Shown here: positions 7,917-16,748 of the stretch, piece by piece
Layout of the letters: each line of letters opens with the position of its first letter
How positions within the stretch are numbered: the stretch's first letter is position 1
Assembly: GCA_023229605.1 (NCBI GenBank)
Contig: JALNYY010000004.1
Location: 1-64,000 of the forward strand
DNA length: 64,000 nt
Reading direction: 5' to 3'
From: Methylobacter sp.
Lineage (GTDB): Bacteria > Pseudomonadota > Gammaproteobacteria > Methylococcales > Methylomonadaceae
Notes under the pieces: generated by a model
What the model saw: only the letters and a program-made list of their open reading frames with translations
Database searches by the model: none
What the model was told of the DNA's origin: nothing
Translations under genes and position numbers: made by a program

Positions 7917-7934
7917 GCAATTTATAAAAATTGC
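7917..7934. promoter_or_regulatory. Perfect palindrome, candidate TetR operator
   Basis: GCAATTT-ATAA-AAATTGC is an exact 7-4-7 inverted repeat ending 26 bases before the TetR-type start. TetR regulators commonly bind such dyads beside their own gene. Assigned by position and symmetry only. Confidence 0.45.
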
Positions 7935-7960
7935 CTGAACTTCATCTAAAGGCGCACAAC

Positions 7961-8551
7961 ATGGCAAGACGAAACAAACACAGTCTGGAAGAAATCAGGG
8001 CAATGGTGCTGGATGCAGCGGAAACCATCATCATCAATGAAGGTTATCCGGCGTTAACAGTGCGCCGGATTGCGATGGAAATCGGTTATACCGTCGGCAG
8101 CATCTATATGGTGTTTGCCAACATGGCCGACCTGATTATGCACATTAAGGCCAATACAGCGGACGATCTTGATGCTCAGTTACAGCAAGTGCCCGGCTGC
8201 CCACCCGAACAATATATAGCGGAATCGGCCAAGGCTTATTTAAAGTTTGCCGCCCGGAACTTTAGCCGCTGGAATATGATGTTTGTGCGGGATACCGAGT
8301 TCCCTGAATGGTACCGGCAGAAAATAGACCGGATTTTTAGCCGCGTGGAAGCGCAGTTTGCACAACTTGCGCCGGGCTGTTCAGCGCAACAAAGCAAACA
8401 GGCTGCGCGGGCGCTGTGGGGCGGCGTTCACGGTATTTGCACGTTGTCCCTGACCGACGAGCTGGATGCGGCGGATATTAACGATGTAGAAGATACCCTC
8501 CTATTGCTGGTGGACAGCTTTATTGCCGGCTGGGTGCGCAATATCCGATAG
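7961..8551 (+). CDS. TetR/AcrR-family transcriptional regulator
   Basis: A 196-residue TetR-type repressor. The N-terminal helix-turn-helix covers about residues 10-60 (LTVRRIAMEIGYTVGSIYMVF). The C-terminal ligand domain ends with GGVHGICTLSL and DSFIAGW, as in the WHG-type subgroup. The ATG at 7961 is chosen over a TTG at 7931 because AAAGG lies just upstream and the MARR start fits the family. The nearest genes (LysR regulator, c-di-GMP enzyme) are not obvious targets. A perfect palindrome sits 26 bases upstream. The ligand is unknown. Confidence 0.9.
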   Translation: MARRNKHSLEEIRAMVLDAAETIIINEGYPALTVRRIAMEIGYTVGSIYMVFANMADLIMHIKANTADDLDAQLQQVPGCPPEQYIAESAKAYLKFAARNFSRWNMMFVRDTEFPEWYRQKIDRIFSRVEAQFAQLAPGCSAQQSKQAARALWGGVHGICTLSLTDELDAADINDVEDTLLLLVDSFIAGWVRNIR

Positions 8552-8589
8552 CGGCCTATGCGATGAATTTCGCTGCCGCCACCCGCGCA

Positions 8590-11529
8590 CTACATCTGCT
8601 GCTCCTGCAACAACCGGGCAAACTCTTCCGCGGGCACGGGGCGGCTTTTGAAATAGCCTTGATACATATCACAGCCTTTTTCCTGCAAAAATGCCAGTTG
8701 CTCCACAGTTTCGACGCCTTCGGCCAAGACTTTAAAGCCCAGAATATGCCCCATTGCAATAATAGTGGCGGCAATTTCCATGTCGTCCTGCAGATGGGGA
8801 ATATCGTCAATAAAACTCTTATCGATTTTTAACAGATCCAGCGGGAAGTGCTTAAGATAAGCAAGAGACGAATAACCCGTGCCGAAGTCGTCAATGGCCA
8901 GCCGGATGCCCTGCTCGCGCAGGCAGTTCAGAATTTCTGTCGCGTTGTCCTGGTTCTCCATCAATCCGCTTTCGGTTATTTCCAATTCCAGTTGCTTGGG
9001 CGGAAAACCGGTTTCATCCACCACTTTAGCAATCAGGCCGCAAATGTCGCCGCGGCGAAACTGGTGCGGTGACACATTGACTGCCAGGGTTAACACCGGC
9101 AAGCCCTGATCCAGCCATTGCCGGCCTTGGCGGCAGGTTTCCCGCAGCACCCATTCGCCAATCGCCAGAATCAGGCCGGTTTCCTCGGCAACGGGAATAA
9201 AACGGAACGGCGGAATAAGACCGTCAACCGGATCCTGCCAACGCACCAATGCCTCGGCGCCGACGATGCGGCCACTGGCAATATCGACCTGCGGCTGGTA
9301 AAAAACGCGCAGCTCCTGTTGCTCGATCGCCCGGCGCAAACGCGATTCCAACGCAATCCGTTCACGAGCCGCGAGGGTAAGATCTTCCGAGAAATAGGCG
9401 AAGCAGCCGCGTCCGGCGTCTTTAGCCTGATACAATGCGGCATCTGCGTGATCCATCAGTATCTCAGGACTGTCGCCGTGTTGCGGATACAAGCTGATGC
9501 CAATGCTGACGCCAATCAGCATGTCTTCGCCCTGAACCGCGTAAAAAGGCTTGCTTAAGTCGGCAATAATGTCTTCCGCCACTCGTGCGGCATCTTCAGG
9601 GTGTGCAATGTCTTCCAGCAACACGATAAATTCATCGCCGCCCAAACGGGCCACCATGTCTACATCGCGCAACCGGTTTGTAATCCTTGCCGCAACTTGT
9701 TGCAATAAGCCGTCGCCTGCCTGATGTCCCAGACTATCGTTAACCGCTTTAAAGCGGTCCAGATCGAGCATCAGCAATGCCAGCTGTTTGCCGTCGCGCC
9801 GTTCGACATCAATGCCGTGTTTCAGCCGCTCCTGCAACAGCCGCCGATTGGGCAGCCGGGTAAGCGGGTCATAGAAGGCCAGCTGTTTGATCTGCTCCTC
9901 AGCGGCCTTGCGCTCGGTGATGTCGATATGCGTGCCGACATAATGGGTAGCCACGCCGTCATCCCCTTTCACGACCGAGATGATCAGCCACTTCGGATAA
10001 ATCTCGCCATTCTTGCGCCGATCCCAAATTTCGCCCTGCCATGTGCCGTCTCGCTCGATGCATGCCCACATCTCTGCATAAAAAGCCGCATCATGACGCC
10101 CGGATTTGAGCAGGTTTATTCTCCGGCCGACAGCTTCTTCTTTTGTATAACCTGTAGATTCGGTAAAGGCCCGGTTAACCTGTAAAATAATGCTGTCCGC
10201 ATCGGTAATAACCATCGGCTCTTTGGACTCGAAAGCGATGGCGGCCACGCGAAGATGCGCCTCCGCCCGCTTATGCAGAGTGATGTCCCGTAATGCGCTT
10301 GCGAAAAACAGGCCTTGTTCCGTTTTAATCGGGCTTACGCTGATGTCCACGTCAAGACTGCTGCCGTCTTTTCGTCGCGCCTGTAGGGTTCGTCCGGTTC
10401 TTAACGGCCTGGCGACCGGCGAGGCAACAAAATTGGCGTGCAGCTCAGGATGCTTGGGGCGAAAACCTTCCGGCACCAAAATCTCAATCGACTGGCCGAC
10501 CAGTTCTTCAAACTTATAACCCAGCAGCAACTCGGCTTGCTGGTTGACCTGGGTAATAATGCCATGCATGTCGCTAATCAACATCGCATCCGGTGTGGCG
10601 TTGAAAATGGCGCGTTGATAGCCTTCTTTTGATGCCAACGCCTGTTCGGCGCGCCTGCGCCCGACAAAATACGTAGCCAGCGCCATGCCTGTCACGGACA
10701 GTATCATCATAAAAAACCAATAATTGGCCAGATAGGTTTGTGCAATATCCTTTGCGAAATAGCCGGTTCCCTGCAACGCGCCAAGCAGCCCTATGACCGC
10801 CGACATAACCAGTATGACTACTACGCCGTGGGCCTCCAGCCGCACCGCCGCCCAAGTCACAATCAGGAACATCCAGTAGCCCTTGGCGACATGACCCACC
10901 GAGTCGTGCAACCAACCCATGAAAATGACCTGCCCGGCCAGAAAAGTCAGGCCGAACAACAACATGAACTCGACCAACCGGCTCAGCCCCAGCCCATCGT
11001 CCGGCGCTCGCCGCCAAACCAGAATCAGCGGAGTGATCAAGGCAATGCCCAACACATCCCCCATCCACCAATAAATCAGGTTCGGATAAAAAAATTCTCC
11101 AGCCGGGAATCCGGAAAAAACTAATGCCGAGGCTCCCGTCAGTGCGGCTATAACGCTGGCTACACCGCCGGCCATCAGCAATCGCAGGTAGCTGCGGGTG
11201 GAGAGAACGGATTGATTAAGAATATCGTTGCGCCTTAGCAGCCAGGCGGCCAAAAGCGCCTCCACTGTATTGCCTGCCGCGATTGTTGCGGCGGGCCAAA
11301 AGGAATTGACGGCTATCACGTTGACCAGCAATGCGCCAAAGAATACCCCGCAAGCGTACCTGCTTCCCCCCATCAACAAAACCGACAACGCCAATCCTGC
11401 CGGCAACCAGATGACACTGATAACACCGTTATCTGAACAATAGTCAAGAACAACCAAGCCGATCATGGCGTAAAATACGGCGACGACAAGTTGTTTTAGT
11501 AATGCTGCAAGTTGATGGAAATTTATCAT
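8590..11529 (-). CDS. MASE1-PAS-PAS-GGDEF-EAL c-di-GMP enzyme
   Basis: A 979-residue inner-membrane c-di-GMP signalling protein. Residues 1 to about 300 form a MASE1 sensor with about eight membrane segments. Two PAS/PAC domains follow (about 310-420 and 435-550), then GGDEF and EAL domains to the C terminus. The cyclase site is an intact LGGDEF, with an RDVD inhibitory site exactly five residues before it. The phosphodiesterase site keeps GAEALVRW, DDFGTGYSS, LKIDKSF and AEGVET. Both activities may therefore be present. The ATG at 11529 (AAGGA upstream) is used; the 40 residues upstream are encoded by a repeat hairpin. The second half is a close paralog of the next gene. Confidence 0.92.
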   Translation of the reverse strand: MINFHQLAALLKQLVVAVFYAMIGLVVLDYCSDNGVISVIWLPAGLALSVLLMGGSRYACGVFFGALLVNVIAVNSFWPAATIAAGNTVEALLAAWLLRRNDILNQSVLSTRSYLRLLMAGGVASVIAALTGASALVFSGFPAGEFFYPNLIYWWMGDVLGIALITPLILVWRRAPDDGLGLSRLVEFMLLFGLTFLAGQVIFMGWLHDSVGHVAKGYWMFLIVTWAAVRLEAHGVVVILVMSAVIGLLGALQGTGYFAKDIAQTYLANYWFFMMILSVTGMALATYFVGRRRAEQALASKEGYQRAIFNATPDAMLISDMHGIITQVNQQAELLLGYKFEELVGQSIEILVPEGFRPKHPELHANFVASPVARPLRTGRTLQARRKDGSSLDVDISVSPIKTEQGLFFASALRDITLHKRAEAHLRVAAIAFESKEPMVITDADSIILQVNRAFTESTGYTKEEAVGRRINLLKSGRHDAAFYAEMWACIERDGTWQGEIWDRRKNGEIYPKWLIISVVKGDDGVATHYVGTHIDITERKAAEEQIKQLAFYDPLTRLPNRRLLQERLKHGIDVERRDGKQLALLMLDLDRFKAVNDSLGHQAGDGLLQQVAARITNRLRDVDMVARLGGDEFIVLLEDIAHPEDAARVAEDIIADLSKPFYAVQGEDMLIGVSIGISLYPQHGDSPEILMDHADAALYQAKDAGRGCFAYFSEDLTLAARERIALESRLRRAIEQQELRVFYQPQVDIASGRIVGAEALVRWQDPVDGLIPPFRFIPVAEETGLILAIGEWVLRETCRQGRQWLDQGLPVLTLAVNVSPHQFRRGDICGLIAKVVDETGFPPKQLELEITESGLMENQDNATEILNCLREQGIRLAIDDFGTGYSSLAYLKHFPLDLLKIDKSFIDDIPHLQDDMEIAATIIAMGHILGFKVLAEGVETVEQLAFLQEKGCDMYQGYFKSRPVPAEEFARLLQEQQM

Positions 11530-11569
11530 TATTATTTTTTTCCTTGCTACGATTTTTTTAGTTCCGTAG

Positions 11570-11596
11570 GTCGGGTTAGTATAGCCGTAACCCGAC
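11570..11596. repeat. GTCGGGTTA-type palindromic repeat
   Basis: GTCGGGTTA (11570-11578) and TAACCCGAC (11588-11596) form a 9-bp stem. GTCGC/GCGAC follows at about 11622-11636. This is the widespread intergenic repeat type with GTAGGTCGGGTTA and TAACCCGACA. It lies between the two GGDEF/EAL genes, upstream of the MASE1 one. Confidence 0.65.
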
Positions 11597-11665
11597 ATTT
11601 TCGGCTTCAATGCGCCCGGGGGTCGCCTAAAGCGACCTGCTGTCGGCATGGTACGCTAATCCGGC

Positions 11666-14600
11666 CTACTTAGGCTGCTGCTTATGGAGTAACCCGGCAA
11701 ACTCATGGGCAGGCACCGCTTTACTTTTGATATACCCCTGATACATATCGCAGCCTTTTTCCTGCAAAAACGCCAATTGCGCGATAGTTTCCACACCTTC
11801 CGCCAGGACCTTAAAGCCGAGTATGTGTCCCATGGCGACAATAGTCGCGGCGATTTCCATGTCATCCTGCTGAAAAGGAATATCGTCGATAAAACTCTTG
11901 TCAATTTTCAATACATCCAGCGGAAAATGTTTAAGATAAGCCAGCGATGAATACCCGGTGCCGAAATCATCAATCGCAAAACGAACGCCTTGATCGCGGA
12001 GCGTATTGAGAATAGCCGTAGCGTTATCCTGATTCTCCATCAACCCGCTTTCGGTTATTTCCAGTTCCAGTTGTTTGGCTGGAAAACCGGTTTCCTCCAG
12101 CACCGTAATCACCAAAGCACAAATGTCGCCACGGCGGAATTGGTAAGAGGAAACATTGACCGCTAACGTTAACGGCGGCAAACCTGCATCCAGCCATTCT
12201 CGACCTTGGCGGCAGGTTTCCCGCAGCACCCATTCGCCAATCGCGAGAATCAGGCCGGTTTCTTCAGCAATGGGGATAAAACGGATCGGCGGAATCAAGC
12301 CAACAACCGGATCCTGCCAGCGCACCAAGGCCTCGGCGCCGACGATGCGGCCGCTGGCAATATCCACCTGCGGCTGAAAGAAAACGCACAGTTCCTGCTG
12401 CTCAATCGCACGGCGCAGCCGTGTTTCCAATGCTATGCGTTCCCGGACGGCGACCGTCAGGTCTTCGGAAAAATAGGCAAAGCAGCCGCGCCCGGCGTCT
12501 TTAGCCTGATACAATGCGGCATCGGCATGATCCATCAGTATCTCAGGGCTGTCGCCGTGTTGCGGATACAAGCTGATGCCGATGCTGACGCCAATCTGGA
12601 CGTTGTCGCTATGGGGCAAACTAAAAGGCTTGGTTAAATCGGCGACGATTTCTTTAGCCACCCGCGCTGCATCTTCCGGCTGGGCAATATCTTCCAGCAA
12701 CACGATAAATTCATCGCCGCCCAAGCGGGCCACCATATCGACGTCACGCAACCGGGCCGTAATTCTTGCCGCAACCTGTTGCAGCAACTCGTCGCCTGCC
12801 AAATGCCCCAGGCTGTCGTTAATCGATTTAAAACGATCCAGATCCAGCATCAGCAATGCCAACTGCTTGCCTTCACGCCGTTCCATATTAATGCCGTGTT
12901 TCAGCCGCTCCTGCAACAGCCGGCGATTGGGCAGCCGGGTCAGCGGATCATAGAAAGCCAGCTGTTTGATTTGCTCTTCAGCGGTTTTACGCTCGGTGAT
13001 GTCGGTATGGATGCCGACATAATGACTGACCACGCCATCGTTCCCCTTTACCGCAGTAATTGACAACCATTTGGGATAAACCTCGCCATTCTTGCGCCGG
13101 TCCCATATTTCCCCCTGCCAGGCGCCGGCGCGCAGAATGCTTTCCCACATCGCCCTGTAAAAGGCCGCATCATGGCGCCCTGATTTGAGTATGCTTATTT
13201 TTTGGCCCACGGCCTCCTGTTCCGTATAGCCGGTAGATTCGGTAAAGGCTTTGTTGATCCGCAGAATGACGCTTGCCGTATCGGTGATGACCATTGCTTC
13301 CTGGGATTCAAAAGCAGTGGCGGCGATGCGCAGGTCCAACTCTATCCGTTTACGTTCAGTAATGTCCTGTGCGCTACCCACCATCCGTAACGGTCTTTGC
13401 ATTTTGTCGTATTGCAAGCCGCCGCTGCCGCGGATAAAACGAACGGCGCCATCCGGCAGCATGATGCGGAAATCCAGTTCGCGGGACTTCTTCCCGGCCC
13501 GACAGTCGCTGAGCCACCTTTTCATCACTGCACGATCGCCGGGATGAATCAAATCGAGAATCGCTTTCGGGGAAAGTCCGAATGTCTCCGGCGTAACGCC
13601 GTAAATGCGATACATTTCGTCCGACCAGCTGATGCAACCGGTCGCCAATTCCACAGACCAGCTGCCGACATGGGCGATGCGTTGCGACTCGGACAACATC
13701 CGCTCCTTGTCCTGCAATATTTGCTGCACTTGTTTGCTCTCGGTAATATCGATTGCCGAGCCGATATAACCGGTAAACACGCCGCTTTCATCATAAAGCG
13801 GCGTACTCTTATCTAAAATCCAGCGCCATTCGCCATTCGCGTTGCGCAACCGGTATTCGGTGGTAATGGTTTTGTGAATTTGAGTATCTTGGTAATACGC
13901 CACGAAGGCGGTTGCTCTGTCATCGGGATGAATAGTGCTGACCCAGTCCTCATGCGTCATAGTCTGTTTCGAATCAAGGCCTGTGAAATCAAGCCAGGAT
14001 TGATTGACAAAAGTGGGCTCCCCTAAGGCGTCGGTAATCCAGATCATAATCGGGGAGCTGTTGGCCATCCGTCGAAAACGCTCTTCGCTTGCCTGTAGCG
14101 TAGCCTCGGCTTGCCTCCGTTCGGTGATATCACGCAAGGCGCTGGCAAAAAACAAACCTTGTTGTGTATGGATCGGGCTTAAGCTGATTTCCACATCCAG
14201 TTCGCTGCCGTCTTTTCGCAGCACCATTACCGGCCGCCCCACCCCCATCGGCCGGACGACCGCCGAGGAAGCAAACTGTTCCCGCAATGCCGGATGTCTC
14301 GCGCGAAAGCGCTCCGGCACCAGGACTTCAACCGATAGCCCGAGCAGTTCGTTAACCGGATACCCCAACAAACACTCGGCCTGCTGATTGGCCATGGTAA
14401 TAACCCCTTGTTCATTGCTGATCAGCATCGCGTCAGGGGTGGCGTCGAAGATAGCGCGCAGATAGGTTTCGCTTGTTTGCAGCTCTTTGGGACTAGGCAG
14501 TGATAATAGTTTTGGAATCAACGGCCAAATCAGCGCCGCCGTTACTATCGAAACAAGCGCTGTGGCAAGCTTTATCAGGCCATCCAGCCAATAATCGGGA

Positions 14601-14863
14601 TGCCAAATAGTCCAGATGCTGATTAAGTGAGTGGTGCCGCACAAACAAATAAAGACTGCAAACAGCACAAACACCCAGCGGTAAGCCAAGTCGGTGCGTT
14701 TCTTGGCAAAATAGAACAATGCAAACGGAATGGAGTAGTAGGCAAGCGCAATAATGCTATCGCTGATAATATGTAGCCACAATATTGACGGCAGCCATAG
14801 ATAACAAGCGCCGTGAGGCATAAAATTGCTGGCGGCCAGCAAATCATTAAACCATGCAAACAT
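11666..14863 (-). CDS. Ethylene-receptor-like sensor with PAS x4, GGDEF and EAL
   Basis: A 1065-residue membrane sensor and c-di-GMP enzyme. Residues about 25-115 are three membrane helices that align with the ethylene-binding domain of plant ETR1. The residues needed for copper and ethylene binding there are all present: D35, Y42, I45, P46 in AYYSIP, and F71, I72, C75, H79 in FICLCGTTH (C75 and H79 are the copper ligands). Four PAS/PAC domains follow (about 130-250, 255-380, 385-500, 510-635), then GGDEF (about 640-800) with an intact LGGDEF and RDVD inhibitory site, and EAL (about 815-1060) with AEALVRW, DDFGTGYSS and AEGVET. It lies just upstream of the MASE1 paralog. GGAGT precedes the ATG. 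Ethylene binding itself is inferred. Confidence 0.92.
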   Translation of the reverse strand: MFAWFNDLLAASNFMPHGACYLWLPSILWLHIISDSIIALAYYSIPFALFYFAKKRTDLAYRWVFVLFAVFICLCGTTHLISIWTIWHPDYWLDGLIKLATALVSIVTAALIWPLIPKLLSLPSPKELQTSETYLRAIFDATPDAMLISNEQGVITMANQQAECLLGYPVNELLGLSVEVLVPERFRARHPALREQFASSAVVRPMGVGRPVMVLRKDGSELDVEISLSPIHTQQGLFFASALRDITERRQAEATLQASEERFRRMANSSPIMIWITDALGEPTFVNQSWLDFTGLDSKQTMTHEDWVSTIHPDDRATAFVAYYQDTQIHKTITTEYRLRNANGEWRWILDKSTPLYDESGVFTGYIGSAIDITESKQVQQILQDKERMLSESQRIAHVGSWSVELATGCISWSDEMYRIYGVTPETFGLSPKAILDLIHPGDRAVMKRWLSDCRAGKKSRELDFRIMLPDGAVRFIRGSGGLQYDKMQRPLRMVGSAQDITERKRIELDLRIAATAFESQEAMVITDTASVILRINKAFTESTGYTEQEAVGQKISILKSGRHDAAFYRAMWESILRAGAWQGEIWDRRKNGEVYPKWLSITAVKGNDGVVSHYVGIHTDITERKTAEEQIKQLAFYDPLTRLPNRRLLQERLKHGINMERREGKQLALLMLDLDRFKSINDSLGHLAGDELLQQVAARITARLRDVDMVARLGGDEFIVLLEDIAQPEDAARVAKEIVADLTKPFSLPHSDNVQIGVSIGISLYPQHGDSPEILMDHADAALYQAKDAGRGCFAYFSEDLTVAVRERIALETRLRRAIEQQELCVFFQPQVDIASGRIVGAEALVRWQDPVVGLIPPIRFIPIAEETGLILAIGEWVLRETCRQGREWLDAGLPPLTLAVNVSSYQFRRGDICALVITVLEETGFPAKQLELEITESGLMENQDNATAILNTLRDQGVRFAIDDFGTGYSSLAYLKHFPLDVLKIDKSFIDDIPFQQDDMEIAATIVAMGHILGFKVLAEGVETIAQLAFLQEKGCDMYQGYIKSKAVPAHEFAGLLHKQQPK

Positions 14864-15000
14864 TCAGTCTTGTACTCCGTTGATACGCTTTGTTGCCAAA
14901 CAAAAACACAGTTATGAGTTATGTCAGGGGCAATGCTATTTAAATTAAGCCGTTCGCGATGAGACGGAACAAACCTTAACTTAACGGCAGTGATGTCAGG

Positions 15001-15136
15001 AGACGCATCGCGTACCATTTTCAAAGCGTTTCAGGTCAATTGAATCCCAAAAAAGGTACGCAGTGCGTGCTACCCGGCTTGGAAATTAAGCGAAGCTTCC
15101 GCTCCTGCCCACGCCTCTTACCTGCATCCATGCAGG
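15001..15136. repeat. Composite intergenic repeat
   Basis: Positions 15002-15074 (ACGCATCGCGTACCATTTTC, then GGTACGCAGTGCGTGCTACC) recur with about 70% identity at 16679-16748. Positions 15066-15136 (ending CCTGCATCCATGCAGG) relate in reverse orientation to the repeat at 1487-1532. The stretch thus joins two repeat families. It lies between the ethylene-receptor-like gene and a small hypothetical gene. Confidence 0.55.
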
Positions 15137-15148
15137 AAAAACAAAGCG

Positions 15149-15424
15149 CTAGAAATCCTCCTCTGTTAATAATGTTGTCACCGCTCTGTCCGGGTCCGTG
15201 ATAACCCACAGTTTTTCACTGCCGACGATATAAACCGACATGACTCTTTCCACCGATTCAGGCAGTAGCGCAAGCGTGTTTTCACGCCAATCTGTCTCCG
15301 ACACCTCCCCGTAATCTCCTCTTTGATGCCTGTCCAACAAATCCCCAATGGGCACTTTAAAACTGGCGATAATCGAAATGGCCGATGGGGTCATGGTGAT
15401 TTTTCCAAGTTCAAACAGATTCAT
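15149..15424 (-). CDS. Conserved hypothetical protein, 91 residues
   Basis: A 91-residue soluble protein without a named domain that I can identify. It opens with NLFELGKITMTPSA, has a central GDYGEVSETDWREN, and ends EKLWVITDPDRAVTTLLTEEDF (quoted in part). This pattern is that of a common small bacterial family with a GDWG..DE.D..EN core and a WVITE.DRS.TT end, found on plasmids and chromosomes and sometimes mislabelled as a restriction subunit. Function unknown. It is flanked by repeat DNA and has no operon partner. Confidence 0.7.
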   Translation of the reverse strand: MNLFELGKITMTPSAISIIASFKVPIGDLLDRHQRGDYGEVSETDWRENTLALLPESVERVMSVYIVGSEKLWVITDPDRAVTTLLTEEDF

Positions 15425-15486
15425 TTAACGGGCTCCTCATAATTATTATTGTAATCCAAAGCGTACGCCTAGAGATTAACTGTTTT

Positions 15487-16650
15487 TTATTTTTGTTGAT
15501 TATCAGGCAGATGCAACGATACCAGAAAAGTGGCGCAAAATACCAACAAGCCCAGCATAAACATTGCAAATACAGGGGTCATATTATGTGCGGCGGCAAA
15601 AGTATAGCCGCCAACCGCCAATAGCATGGCAAGATTTTGAAAAAACCCTTGCAGAGCCACCGCACTCCCGCTACCGATACTTTGTTGCCCCAGTTCCTGC
15701 AACGCGGCGTTGACCGGGACGATAAACATGCCGCCCATCATACCGATGAAAAACAGGGTAAACCGGGCCGGCCAGACGCTGTCCATCAGGCTCAGCACAA
15801 TGATGAAGCAGGCCATTAAATAAGCGGGGATTCTGGCGCGGCGCAAATGCTCTAGCGGAATCATCCGGGGCACCAGGGCCGATCCTGCGATAATGCCGAC
15901 GGCCAGAAACAAGGTCAGTTCCGCAATCTCGGTGGCATTTTTGGACAATAAAACCAGCGGCGCCCAAACCACAATAATCACTCTTAAGGTTGCCGCGGCA
16001 GCCCAAAACAAGGAACCGCCCAAAATAGCGAAACGTGAGCGCGGCGTGGTAAAAAACGAACCTATTTGCCGCCAGAAAACAATGACTCTGGAGCCAGGAA
16101 AAACCTCATGTTTCAGGACGCGGACAGGTAATGCCACTGTGATCAAAGCCGAGGCCGCAAAAATAATGATCGTCCCGGTCAACGCCCAGAATATCGAGTA
16201 ATCCGCCACCTTGGCGCCGATAATCATGCCCAGCAAAATAGCCAAAATGGTGGAGCCTTCGATCCAGCTGTTCGCTTTAACCAGAAATGCATGCCCGGCC
16301 AACTCAGGCAGGATGCCGTATTTTGCCGGACTGTAAATGGCCGCGCCGGCACCGACCACGCAATAAGCAATCAGCGGTTCCACGTTGCACAGCAAAAGCC
16401 CCGCCCCCGCCGCCTTAATAAGATTGGCGATAATCAGCACCCTGGATTTTGGATGGTTATCGGCGAACCCGCCCACCCACGGAGCCAGCAACACGAAAGC
16501 AATCAGAAACGCGCTTTGCAATGCCGGAACGTACCAGCCGGGCAGCTGCGCAGACTGCATCACCATCGCAATCACTGTAAATAAAATAGCGTTATCGGCA
16601 AATGCGGATAAGAACTGGGCGATCAGTAGCGGATAGATTTGTTTGTGCAT
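15487..16650 (-). CDS. lplT: Lysophospholipid transporter LplT (MFS)
   Basis: A 387-residue major-facilitator protein with about 12 membrane helices. The opening MHKQIYPLLIAQFLSAFADN is the LplT signature, and the AKYGILPEL loop is kept. LplT flips lysophospholipids from the periplasmic to the cytoplasmic leaflet for reacylation by Aas. The aas gene lies 95 bases upstream on the same strand, the inverse of the E. coli order but the same partnership. The ATG at 16650 is chosen because the family starts there; 25 residues of open frame upstream come from repeat DNA. No strong ribosome-binding site is visible. Confidence 0.9.
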   Translation of the reverse strand: MHKQIYPLLIAQFLSAFADNAILFTVIAMVMQSAQLPGWYVPALQSAFLIAFVLLAPWVGGFADNHPKSRVLIIANLIKAAGAGLLLCNVEPLIAYCVVGAGAAIYSPAKYGILPELAGHAFLVKANSWIEGSTILAILLGMIIGAKVADYSIFWALTGTIIIFAASALITVALPVRVLKHEVFPGSRVIVFWRQIGSFFTTPRSRFAILGGSLFWAAAATLRVIIVVWAPLVLLSKNATEIAELTLFLAVGIIAGSALVPRMIPLEHLRRARIPAYLMACFIIVLSLMDSVWPARFTLFFIGMMGGMFIVPVNAALQELGQQSIGSGSAVALQGFFQNLAMLLAVGGYTFAAAHNMTPVFAMFMLGLLVFCATFLVSLHLPDNQQK

Positions 16651-16673
16651 GGTAATGATGTTGGTTAGTTGTG

Positions 16674-16748
16674 TAGGGCACGCATCGCGCACCATTTCCA
16701 GAGCGTTAAGACCGGTAAACCCCAAAAAAAAGTACGGCGCGTACCCTA
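16674..16748. repeat. Second copy of the ACGCATCGCG repeat
   Basis: ACGCATCGCGCACCATTTCC followed by CCCCAAAAAAAAGTACG and GCGTACC repeats the unit at 15002-15074 with about 70% identity. It fills the gap between aas and lplT and overlaps the last codons of aas. Confidence 0.55.

Noticed and set aside
9118..9558. Long open frame on the plus strand opposite the MASE1 GGDEF/EAL gene
   Set aside because: Antisense shadow of a confirmed coding region; no family resemblance and no ribosome-binding site.
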